64,000 nt of DNA. Source: Ovoidimarina sp963698645. Lineage in GTDB: Bacteria > Pseudomonadota > Alphaproteobacteria > Rhodobacterales > Rhodobacteraceae. Of the stretch, positions 38,352 to 47,077 are shown one piece after another. Location of the stretch: positions 1-64,000 of the forward strand of contig CAVORP010000003.1 in the NCBI GenBank assembly GCA_963698645.1, written 5' to 3'. Positions within the stretch are counted from its first letter, which is position 1. Each line of letters starts with the position of its first letter. A model generated the notes under the pieces. That model was given only the letters and a program-made list of their open reading frames with translations, was not told the origin of the DNA and did not search any database. The position numbers were made by a program, and so were the translations under genes.

Positions 38352-39716
38352 GTGACCGACGCTACGGCCCTGTCGAAGGCCATCCGCGACGGGCGGACAA
38401 CCGCCCGCCGCGTGATGAAGGCAACGCTCGATGCCTGCGCGCGCCAGACGGGGCTGGGGGCCGTGGTGCGGCTATTGCCAGAGGCGGAACTTCTCGCCGC
38501 AGCAGATGCTGCCGACGCAAGGGCCAACGACCAGCGCGGCCCCTTTCACGGTGTCCCGATGTTGGCCAAGGATCTGGGTTCTGCTGCGCGCGGCCTTGCG
38601 CCGGGTGCCGGATCGCCTGCCCTGCGTAGACGTGTGGTGGACGCCGGGGAAGACAGCGATTTCTTCGCCGGTCTGCGGCAGCAGGGTCTGATCCCCATCG
38701 GCCTGTCCACCACGCCGGAATTCGGTTTCTCACTCAGTTCCGAGCCACCGGGCGGGCCAATCGCCAGAAACCCGTTTGATCTCGCGCGCACTCCCGGCGG
38801 ATCCTCCGGCGGGGCCGCTGCGGCCGTGGCCGCGGGGATCGTCCCCATCGCCCATGCAACCGATGCCGCAGGATCGATCCGGGTGCCCGCCGCCTGTTGC
38901 GGTCTTTGGGGGCTCAAACCCTCGCGCGGCGCCACGCCGATGGGGCCTGATTACGCGAACTACCTGATGGGTGTCGTGGGCGAACTGACGCTTGCGCGGT
39001 CTTTGCGAGATATCGATGCCTGCCTGCGTACGTTTAGCCGCAAGATAACGACTGCCCCCAACTCCCGAAGGTACCCCGAATCGCATTGGTGATACCAAAC
39101 CGCTGCGATGCCGATCAGGCGGAGGCTGCGCGCGGGGTCGCGGTGTTGTTCGAGGCGGCGGGTGCCAAGGTCGAGGAAGCGTCCCGCCCCGGATGCGCTA
39201 GGGGCAGAGGCGCACACGCTAGTCGGCCAGATTCTCGCCGCCTCGCTTGCCGAATGGCTTGAGGCAATGGGGATACCCGATGCTGAGGTCTCACCCCTCG
39301 CCGCCGCCAATGCCGAACGGGGCAGGGGGATGACGCCGATGCAGGTCTTTGGCCTTACGCGCCGCATCCAGCAGATCGGGAAACATAGTCTTTGCATGCT
39401 TTCCGATGCGGATGCGATCCTGATGCCGATCCTCGCCGGACCCCCGCCCGAAATCGGTGCCTTCGCCTTCGATCACTGTGATATCGATGCCCATCTCGCT
39501 GCGATGGAAGCTTTGGCGCCGAACGCGGCGCTTGCCAATGTGGCTGGTATGCCCGCGCTGGCTATCCCGACCCTGATCCGAGCGGGAATGCCTACTGCGG
39601 TGCAACTCATCGGACGGCCGGGAGGCGACGGCGTCCTTCTGACTCTTGCCGCCGGCATCTCGGATGCCCTGCCTCCTATCCCTTACCCTACTCCCATCGC
39701 GGGTCTTGCGGCATGA
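38352..39716 (+). pseudogene. Amidase-signature hydrolase, frameshifted in the middle
   Basis: GTG start two bases after the BMP stop. The Ser-cisSer-Lys set is visible: GVPMLAKDLG (Lys), RTPGGSSGGAAAAVAAG (cis-Ser) and ATDAAGSIRVPAACCGLWGLKPSRG (nucleophile Ser; the usual Gly-Gly is Ala-Ala). Shifts near 39075 and near 39185 split it; the C-terminal half (MPALAIPTLIRAGMPTAVQLIGRPGGD) is typical. Repaired length about 450. It presumably cleaves an amide or ureide product of the pathway. Its stop overlaps the ABC ATPase start (ATGA). Confidence 0.85.
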
Positions 39717-41235
39717 CCCCGGTTCTGGAGCTCGATGGGATCACCAAAAGGTTCGGAGCGCTCACGGCCAACGACGCCGTGTCGCTGTCGCTGGGACAGG
39801 GCGAGATCCTGTCGCTTCTGGGTGAAAACGGCGCTGGCAAGACCACGTTGATGAACATCCTGTTCGGCCACTATGCGGCCGATGAGGGTGAAGTGCGGGT
39901 CTTCGGCAAGCCGCTTCCCCCGGCAGGCCGCGGGCGGCGATCGAGGCAGGCGTTGGCATGGTGCATCAGCATTTCACGCTGGCCGGCAACCTGACGGTGC
40001 TGGATAACGTGATGCTTGGATCCGAGCGACTGAGCCGCCTTTCGTCAAGTCGGGCGGCCGCCCGCAGACGTGTTCTGGAAATCGCCGATCTCTTTGGTCT
40101 TCCGATCGATCCCGACGCCCGCATTAGCCGTCTCTCGGTAGGCGAGCGACAGAGGGTGGAAATCGTGAAAGCGCTCTACCGCGATGCGCGCATTCTGATA
40201 CTGGACGAACCCACCGCTGTTCTTGCGCGCCCCGAGGCGATGCGCCTGTTCGAGACGCTGAGGGGCATGACGAAGGGGGGGCTTTCCCTCATTTTCATCA
40301 GTCACAAGCTGCATGAGGTGATGGCGGCCTCCGACCGTGTGGCGGTCTTGCGGGGCGGTAAACTGGTCGCCACGCGCGAAACGGCCCGGACTACCGCCGA
40401 TGAACTGGCCGAACTTATGGTCGGGCGCCAGGTGGTTCGCCCCAAACGCGAAGCGCGCGCGGCGGGTGCACCGGTGATCCGGGCCGAGAATGTCACGGTG
40501 ACCGCACGCGGCGAAACGCGGCTCGACAGGGTGAACTTCAACGTGCGCGAAGGCGAAATTCTTGGGATCGTCGGCGTTTCGGGCAACGGGCAGGCTGCGC
40601 TTGGGGCTGTCCTCTCCGGGACAACGAAACCTACCTCGGGAAAGCTGCTTCTCGACGAGGAAGAGATCGGGGCTCTGGAGCCAAGGGCATTGATTGCCAA
40701 GGGGATCGGACGGATCCCCGAGGACCGCCATTCCGAAGGTACGGTCGGAGAACTTACGGTTTGGCAGAACGCCGTTCTCGAGCGGTTGCGCAGCCCCGAC
40801 TTCTCCCGCGGTGGGTTTGTCCGGTCCTCTGCCGCACGCGCCTTTGCCTCAGATCTGATAAAGCGCTTCGATATTCGTGGGGCCGAGCCGGAGACGCGGA
40901 TCAGGCTTCTGTCGGGGGGCAACATGCAGAAGTTGATCCTTGGCCGGGTTCTGTCGGCCGCACCGCGCTTCATCCTTGCAAATCAGCCGACCCGCGGTCT
41001 GGATGAAGGCGCAATAGCGGCGGTCCATTCGGAACTGTTGGACGCGCGGGCGAAAGGAGCTGCGATCCTACTGATAACCGAGGAACTTGAGGAGGCCGCG
41101 GGTCTTGCCGATCGCATTCAGGCGATGGTGAAGGGCCGTTTGTCCGACCCGGTTCTGGCCGAAGAGGCCGATGCGCGACGGCTCGGCCTGATGATGGCCG
41201 GCGTCTGGGAGATGGAAGATGGCGATGCGGCTTGA
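39713..41235 (+). pseudogene. Nucleoside-type ABC transporter ATP-binding protein (double NBD), one frameshift
   Basis: About 505 residues after repairing a single missing base in a C-run near 39917 (restores PPGRPRAAIEAGVGMVHQHF). NBD1 has Walker A GENGAGKTT, SVGERQR and ILDEPTAVL. NBD2 has the degenerate GVSGNGQ in place of Walker A and NQPTRGLD for Walker B, the normal asymmetry of RbsA/NupO-like ATPases. Works with the BMP binding protein and the two permeases that follow. Confidence 0.9.
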
Positions 41236-42268
41236 ACGGCGCGCGCATGTCTCGCTGGGCCTCGCCGTGGCGGCGCCGATTGCCGCGGTCTTTGCGGCGC
41301 TGGCCCTCGCTGCGGGCCTGATCGCCGCGGCAGGGGTGAACCCGCTCGTGGCATATGCCGAGATGCTTAAGGGCGCGGTGGGTTCCCGGCTTGCACTGAC
41401 CGAAATGCTCACCCGTGCGACACCCCTCATCCTGACCGGGCTTGCGGCGGCGGTCGCCTTCCGGGCGCGGCTCTGGAATATCGGCGGCGAGGGCCAGTTC
41501 TATCTGGGAGCGCTGGTCACGGCATGGGTCGGCAGCACGCTCGGCCTACCCGGACCCGTCGGCATTGCCGTGCTGATGATGGTGGGGATGGCGGCGGGGG
41601 CGTTGCTTTTGGCCGGTCCCGCTTTTCTGCGCCTTCGGTTTGGAGTGGATGAAGTGGTGACTACTCTGTTGCTGAATTTCGTGGTGATCCTGTTCGTCGG
41701 CCTGATGATCGAGGGACCGCTGCGGGACCCGCTGGCATTCGGCTGGCCGCAATCCGTGCCCATAGACAGCGCCTACAGGCTCGAAGACCTCGTTCCTCGC
41801 ACGCGCCTTCATTTCGGGCTCGTCTTCGCACTGGCAGCCGCTGGTCTCGTCTGGCTGATCCTGGCCCGCACCGTATTTGGGACCGAAGCCCGCGCTGCTG
41901 GTCTGAATGCCAACGCGGCCGCATTCGCCGGGGTGTCGCTGAACCGGACGCTCATGACAGTTGCGCTTCTCTCCGGCGCGCTGGCCGGACTTGCTGGTGC
42001 GATCGAGGTAATGGGCGTGACGGCCGCAGTGACTACCACGATGTCGCCGGGCTTTGGCTACGCGGGGATCGTGGTCGCGATGCTCGCTGCACTGCACCCG
42101 ATCGGTGTGGTGGCCGCCGCGGTCTTTGTCGCGACGGTCTTTGTCGGTGCAGACGCCATGAGCCGGGCGACGGGCGTGCCCTCCTTCATCGCCGATGTGA
42201 TCGTGGCGCTTGCGCTTCTTACCATGCTGATCGCGCTTCTGTTCACCACCTACAGGATCCGCCGATGA
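41219..42268 (+). CDS. ABC transporter permease, nucleoside/BMP type (first)
   Basis: 349 residues, about nine helices. FRARLWNIGGEGQFYLGAL, the branched-chain/ribose-type permease signature, and RAAGLNANAAAFAGVSLNR (cytoplasmic coupling loop) place it with the NupP/YufP group. It overlaps the ATPase by 17 bp and the next permease by ATGA. Substrate presumably the same heterocycle as bound by the 37366 BMP protein. Confidence 0.92.
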   Translation: MAMRLERRAHVSLGLAVAAPIAAVFAALALAAGLIAAAGVNPLVAYAEMLKGAVGSRLALTEMLTRATPLILTGLAAAVAFRARLWNIGGEGQFYLGALVTAWVGSTLGLPGPVGIAVLMMVGMAAGALLLAGPAFLRLRFGVDEVVTTLLLNFVVILFVGLMIEGPLRDPLAFGWPQSVPIDSAYRLEDLVPRTRLHFGLVFALAAAGLVWLILARTVFGTEARAAGLNANAAAFAGVSLNRTLMTVALLSGALAGLAGAIEVMGVTAAVTTTMSPGFGYAGIVVAMLAALHPIGVVAAAVFVATVFVGADAMSRATGVPSFIADVIVALALLTMLIALLFTTYRIRR

Positions 42269-43206
42269 TCGAAGCGCTCGAAATACTTGGCAATGCAAGC
42301 CTCTGGGCAGCCGTCCTCCGGATCGCCACGCCGTTGATCTTCGGGGTTTTGGGCGCGCTTTTGTGTGAGCGGGCCGGGGTGCTCAATCTGGGTATTGAAG
42401 GCATTATGACCATGGGCGCAATGGTTGGGTGGCTGACAGTCTATCTTGGCGGCGATCTCTGGACCGGGATCGCGTGCGCCGCGCTCGCCGGCGCATTGAT
42501 GGGTCTCTTGCATGCCGGTCTTACCGTCCCGCTCGGGTTGTCGCAGCATGTCTCGGGCCTCGGCATAACGCTCTTTGCTTCCGCGCTGTCATACTACCTT
42601 TACCGTCTCATCGTTCAGGTCGGGGAATCCCCACCGACGATCGAACCGTTCCGCCCCCTGGATCTGGGTCCACTTTCCGACATCCCCTTCCTCGGGACCG
42701 TGCTGTTCTCTCAGACCGCGCCGACCTATCTGGCACTCGTTATGGTGGCGATCCTGGCCTATGTGCTCGCACGGACACCTTTGGGCCTAGCGATCCGCAT
42801 GACCGGGGAAAATCCCCATGCGGTCGAGGCGCAAGGGCTGAACCCCATCGCGATCCGGGTTGGAGCTGTTGCGGCGGGATCTGCACTCATGGGTGTCGGG
42901 GGAGCGTTCCTGACAATGGCCGCCTTCAACAGCTTCTTTCCCGAAATGGTGCAAGGGCGGGGTTGGATCTGCATCGCGCTCGTGGTTTTTGCGTCGTGGC
43001 GGCCGGGCAAGGCTTTGGTGGGTGCTCTTCTCTTCGCCTTCTTCGATGCCTATCAATTGCGTCTGCAGACAGTCGTCGAAGGCGTACCTTACCAGCTCTT
43101 CCTGATGGCGCCCTACCTTCTGTCGATCCTGGCGCTGATCTTGGTCGCACGGCGCGCCGAAGTTCCCGAGGCCCTGATGGCGCCCTATCGGCGCGGCGAG
43201 CGATAA
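42265..43206 (+). CDS. ABC transporter permease, nucleoside/BMP type (second)
   Basis: 313 residues. CERAGVLNLGIEGIMTMGAM and GLAIRMTGENPHAVEAQGLNP are the conserved membrane-entry and coupling motifs of the NupQ/YufQ group. Starts within the stop of the preceding permease. Completes a four-gene importer. Confidence 0.92.
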   Translation: MIEALEILGNASLWAAVLRIATPLIFGVLGALLCERAGVLNLGIEGIMTMGAMVGWLTVYLGGDLWTGIACAALAGALMGLLHAGLTVPLGLSQHVSGLGITLFASALSYYLYRLIVQVGESPPTIEPFRPLDLGPLSDIPFLGTVLFSQTAPTYLALVMVAILAYVLARTPLGLAIRMTGENPHAVEAQGLNPIAIRVGAVAAGSALMGVGGAFLTMAAFNSFFPEMVQGRGWICIALVVFASWRPGKALVGALLFAFFDAYQLRLQTVVEGVPYQLFLMAPYLLSILALILVARRAEVPEALMAPYRRGER

Positions 43207-43329
43207 CAGGAGGAAAAGGGTCGCTTTTGAACCCATTCGATGCCGAGGAAGGACGGTCTTTGCTCCCGGAAGCCGGGCAAGTACCTTCCCAAGAAACCAA
43301 CCGAACCGACCGGATCAGAAAGAGCAGCG

Positions 43330-44598
43330 ATGTTTGAGACACAGCCAGGCCTTATCGATGAAATTCGCGCGCGCTTTGCGCATGTCGCGACCTGTCCGTT
43401 CGAGGGCGAGAGGGTGTTCTTTGAGAATGCTGGCGGCGCGCTGACGCTTAATTCGGTTGTAGAGACATCCGCCCGAATGGCGGCGATCCCGGACAACCAA
43501 GGGCGCGACAATCCTGCGGCCCATGCGCTCGTCGCGATGATCGACAAGGCCAAGGAGGATATGCGCGTCCTGTTCAATGCGCCCCTCGGACAGTTCTTCG
43601 TCGGCGAAAGCGGGACCGAACTGCTGTTCCGGCTGATCAGCGTCGCCTGTCTCGGAAGCCCGGAAGGCGGACGGGTTCTGGGCAGTTCGCTGGAGCATCC
43701 CGCGACGCGCAGCGCCTGTGATCGCTGGGCGCGGATCGCGGGGAAACCTCACGTGATCGTCGCGCATAACAACGAAACGGGCTCGGTCGATCCATCGGAC
43801 TACGCGCCCGAAGTAACCGTCGATACGCGCGTCGCGACGATACTGCATACCTCGCCCGTGACCGGCATGGCCGTCGATGTGGCCGCGGTGGCCCGGACAA
43901 TTCGGGCGGTTGCGCCCGAGTGCTACATCATCGTGGATGGCATTCAGCATGCAGCCCATGGCCGGCTCGACATAGAAAGCTATGGCATCGATGGCTATGT
44001 CGTCTCGCCCTACAAGATGTTCTCCCGCCACGGCTATGGCGTTGCCTGGATCTCGGATCGGCTGGCCAAGCTGCCCCACGACCATCTCTTGAACGCCCCG
44101 GGAGACCCTTGGGAGTTGGGAACGCGCGACACCGGATCCTACGCGACATTCTCGGATGTGGTGGATCATTTCGAGTGGCTTGGATCACGCTTTACCGACG
44201 CCACCGACCGCCGGGCGCGGATCGTGGCTGCAGGCGAGGCGATCCATGACTACGAACAGCGACTTGTGACTGCGATGCTGCACGGTACGGGAAACCTCAA
44301 GGGCCTCGCGGATATGGACGGCATCATGGTCCTGGGCGGGGTCGACAATCCGCGGCGGGAGGGCCTTGTTTCCATCTCGGTCAAGGGAATGCCTGCACCC
44401 GATGTCGTGACGATGCTGTGCGAAAGGGGCATTCGCACCCATACCCGGAAGGCGGACCACTATTCGGGCAACATCCTTGATCCTCTGGGACTCGAAACCT
44501 GCGTGCGTGTGTCGATGTGCCATTACAACACGGAGGCGGAAGTCGCGCAGTTTCTTACGGCGATGGGCGAGATCGTGGGAACGCTGCAGGACGGCTAG
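43330..44598 (+). CDS. Class V aminotransferase-fold PLP enzyme (cysteine-desulfurase-like)
   Basis: 422 residues from ATG 43330. Motifs: FFENAGGALTLNSVV (substrate loop), GSSLEHPATRSACDRWA, HTSPVTGMAVDV, IIVDGIQHAAHG (PLP Asp and Gln-His), SPYKMFSRHGYG (Schiff-base Lys) and GIRTHTRKADHY near the C-terminus. It resembles csdA/isopenicillin-epimerase-type proteins more than true transaminases. Last gene of the amidohydrolase-ABC operon; likely acts on an amino or sulfur group released there. Confidence 0.88.
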   Translation: MFETQPGLIDEIRARFAHVATCPFEGERVFFENAGGALTLNSVVETSARMAAIPDNQGRDNPAAHALVAMIDKAKEDMRVLFNAPLGQFFVGESGTELLFRLISVACLGSPEGGRVLGSSLEHPATRSACDRWARIAGKPHVIVAHNNETGSVDPSDYAPEVTVDTRVATILHTSPVTGMAVDVAAVARTIRAVAPECYIIVDGIQHAAHGRLDIESYGIDGYVVSPYKMFSRHGYGVAWISDRLAKLPHDHLLNAPGDPWELGTRDTGSYATFSDVVDHFEWLGSRFTDATDRRARIVAAGEAIHDYEQRLVTAMLHGTGNLKGLADMDGIMVLGGVDNPRREGLVSISVKGMPAPDVVTMLCERGIRTHTRKADHYSGNILDPLGLETCVRVSMCHYNTEAEVAQFLTAMGEIVGTLQDG

Positions 44599-44610
44599 AG
44601 CAGTCTAGCC
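44593..44610. terminator. Short hairpin spanning two convergent stop codons
   Basis: GGCTAGA and TCTAGCC form a perfect 7-bp stem around GCAG. The TAG of the aminotransferase gene and the TAG of the opposite-strand regulator-oxidase gene both lie inside the stem. There is no U-run, so it may slow ribosomes or polymerase rather than terminate cleanly. Confidence 0.5.
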
Positions 44611-46908
44611 GAGCTGTGCGCGCAAGAGATCCGCGGCGCGTTCGGCGATCGCCACGATCGCGGCATTGACGGGGCCCGTCGTCAGGCTCGGCAAGATGGA
44701 GCCGTCACAGACCCAGAGGCCTGGCAGACCCTCGATGGAAAGATCGGGTCGGACGATTGCATCGATATCACTACCCATTCTACAGGTTCCGATCGGGTGA
44801 TGATGTGTGAAGGCGGCTTTCTCGATGAAGTCGAGCCGCGCGGCCTTGTCTCGCAGATGCTCCGCGATTGGCAGCACCTCGCTTTCGCGCCATGTGGAAT
44901 AGGGTGCGGCGCTCCCAAGTGTCCGAGCCCAGACCAAGGCTTGAAGGAAATGCTCTCGATCGATTGCTTCGGAAAGATACCGGGGATCGATCAAGGGTTT
45001 CGCTGCCGGATCGGCCGAAGCGAGACGCACCTGTCCCCTGCTTCTGGGATGTGTGATCCCGAACATGAGCGTGTAGCCCGCGCCCGGTTCGGGGCCGTCG
45101 ACGTCTGCGTCCAAGGCCTCCGAAATTATTGGTACGGTGACGCACCCCACGACAAGCTCGGGTGCTTCGGCATCGCGCTGACCCTTCGCATGAATGTAGG
45201 TCAGGGATTCCGAATGCTGCGTTGTGGTCGGAGGCACCGGTTTCCGCGCGCGGTAGACGTTCCCGGCCGAAAGCAGATGATCCTGAAGATTTCCCCCCAT
45301 TCCCGGAAGGTCGCGCCGTGGCTCGATACCGGCCGCGCGCAAGTCCTGTTCGGGCCCAAGACCGGACCGCATCAGAATAAGAGGTGTCGCGATCGCGCCG
45401 GCACAGAGAAGAACCCCCGCAGACGCATGCAACGTTATCTCGCGGCCGCTTTCGCGGGCGGTCAGGCCGACGACCCTACCGTCATCTATGAGCAATCGAT
45501 CCACAAGTATCCCGGTACGCAGCTCCAGATTGGGGCGTCCTCGGACAGAGGGCGTCAGATAGGCATCGGCCACGCTCTGCCTGCGGCCATCCTTGATGGT
45601 CATCGTATTGAGCGTCGGACCCGCCATCCCGTCGGGGCCATTATGATCTCTCAATGGTCGAAGACCATGGGCAAGGCCCGCCGCGATATGGGCGTGAGTC
45701 AGCGGGTGCGGATTTCTTGGTTGTTCGAGGTGGATCGGTCCATTTGCCCCATAGTGGCTGCCATCGCCAAAGGGCGAGGTTTCGGATTTCATGAAGTAGG
45801 GCAGGAGGTCATCCCAGCCCCACCCGACGGCTCCGGCGGCAACCCAGGCCTCGAAGTCCGAGGCGTGGCCGCGCATGTGGCCCATCGCGTGGATTGCGCT
45901 CGAGCCACCGACGACCTTTCCTCGTGGCCAAGGGTGAGAGCGTCCAGCCATATGGGGCTGCGGGGTCGTCATATATCCCCAATCCACCGGCGTGCCCTGG
46001 AGGAGAGGCCAACAGGCCGGGTCCGAAATTCGCGGATCTTCGGCTTCCCCACCAGCTTCGACAAGTAGGACGCGCAGGGTTGATCCTTCGGTCAGCCTGC
46101 TTGCAAGAACACAGCCTGCAGAGCCTGCTCCCACGATGATCATATCGGCGGTATCGGTCATGCCGTCACCGGGATAATCCATCCGACCTAGAGTTCGAGC
46201 GACCGCGGAAGCCATCACTCCAGTATCAGCCGGCTCCGGCGAAATCCGCTCCATGATGACGGCCTGAACGTTCGCAAGATGGGCGCGCATGCACTCCTCG
46301 GCGCGTTCCGGATCGCGCTCGGCGATGGCGCGTGCGATGCGCATGTGCTCAGCATCACGCGCCTCGCGGCGCTTCGAACACATCGGTCTGCGTGAGGGCA
46401 GGCGCACGCGCGCATCGGCGCCGACCTGCCTCAGAATATGGTAGAGTTCGCGGCCAAGCGCGTTCCGGGAGGCGCCCGCGATCTCGAGATGAAAGGTCAG
46501 GTCGGGCGATCCATAATCTTCGTCAGGACCGCTTGTGGCAGCCTTGGTGATCCGGGCAATCTCGAGTGCGGATGCGCGCACCGCCGCAAGCCGTGCGAAT
46601 TGAGGTTCAAGGATCAGTCGCAACTCGATCACGTCGGTGGGATTGGCAAGCCGAGCCAGAGCATCGGTTTGCATGCTGCCCTCCCGTGTGGTTCTGCGTC
46701 CGACTTGTGCCGGTGGAAGGTGGCCAGCCTCGCGCATTTCCGCAAGAACCCGTCGCAGCCGCGACCGGGGTACGCCCAGTTGTTCAACCAGTTCGCGTTC
46801 TGGCGGAAGTGTCGCTCCTCCCGCAGCGAGCTCTCCCAAGACGGCGCGAAGATGTGCGGGCGACGGACCGCTATTGCGCGATGCGGTTTGCGTGGATGTC
46901 TGCCTCAC
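44605..46908 (-). CDS. GntR/FCD regulator fused in frame to a GMC oxidoreductase (candidate pyridoxine 4-oxidase)
   Basis: 767 residues without interruption. Residues 1-75 form a winged helix (TLPPERELVEQLGVPRSRLRRVL) and 90-220 an FCD domain with ligands in DLTFHLEIA, AEHMRIA and MRAHLANV. From 250 a complete GMC flavoenzyme follows: MIIVGAGSAGCVLASRL, RGKVVGGSSAIHAMGHMRGH, GNLQDHL, THHHPIGTCRMG (catalytic His) and GPVNAAIVAIAERAADL. Its position divergent from vitamin B6 catabolic genes suggests the oxidase half is pyridoxine 4-oxidase. If the fusion is not real, ATG 46161 (with GGTGA upstream) starts the oxidase and the regulator stop was lost; this sequence has many indels, so that stays open. 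Confidence 0.8.
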   Translation of the reverse strand: MRQTSTQTASRNSGPSPAHLRAVLGELAAGGATLPPERELVEQLGVPRSRLRRVLAEMREAGHLPPAQVGRRTTREGSMQTDALARLANPTDVIELRLILEPQFARLAAVRASALEIARITKAATSGPDEDYGSPDLTFHLEIAGASRNALGRELYHILRQVGADARVRLPSRRPMCSKRREARDAEHMRIARAIAERDPERAEECMRAHLANVQAVIMERISPEPADTGVMASAVARTLGRMDYPGDGMTDTADMIIVGAGSAGCVLASRLTEGSTLRVLLVEAGGEAEDPRISDPACWPLLQGTPVDWGYMTTPQPHMAGRSHPWPRGKVVGGSSAIHAMGHMRGHASDFEAWVAAGAVGWGWDDLLPYFMKSETSPFGDGSHYGANGPIHLEQPRNPHPLTHAHIAAGLAHGLRPLRDHNGPDGMAGPTLNTMTIKDGRRQSVADAYLTPSVRGRPNLELRTGILVDRLLIDDGRVVGLTARESGREITLHASAGVLLCAGAIATPLILMRSGLGPEQDLRAAGIEPRRDLPGMGGNLQDHLLSAGNVYRARKPVPPTTTQHSESLTYIHAKGQRDAEAPELVVGCVTVPIISEALDADVDGPEPGAGYTLMFGITHPRSRGQVRLASADPAAKPLIDPRYLSEAIDREHFLQALVWARTLGSAAPYSTWRESEVLPIAEHLRDKAARLDFIEKAAFTHHHPIGTCRMGSDIDAIVRPDLSIEGLPGLWVCDGSILPSLTTGPVNAAIVAIAERAADLLRAQLG

Positions 46909-47027
46909 TGCACGTCCTCTGTTCAGACTAAGGAAATCGTTCCGGATTTCTGTATGGAATGTGGCTGCCGGGCCCGGAACAGCAACGCTCCCCTCATTTT
47001 ATAACCGAAGGTTGGTTTTTGGACAAG

Positions 47028-47047
47028 ACCATTGACATTAATGGTTC
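47028..47047. promoter_or_regulatory. Candidate operator of the B6 locus regulator (left copy)
   Basis: ACCATTGACATTAATGGT (47028-47045) is an inverted repeat with 6-bp arms. Its right side, CATTAATGGTTC (47036-47047), recurs in inverse orientation at 48908-48919. A second AATGGTTC starts 11 bp (one turn) further on, at 47051. It lies in the divergent gap between the GntR-oxidase gene and the GMC gene, where a GntR/FCD regulator should bind. Confidence 0.55.
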
Positions 47048-47077
47048 AAAAATGGTTCGCTCCGATCTCGTAGCGGG

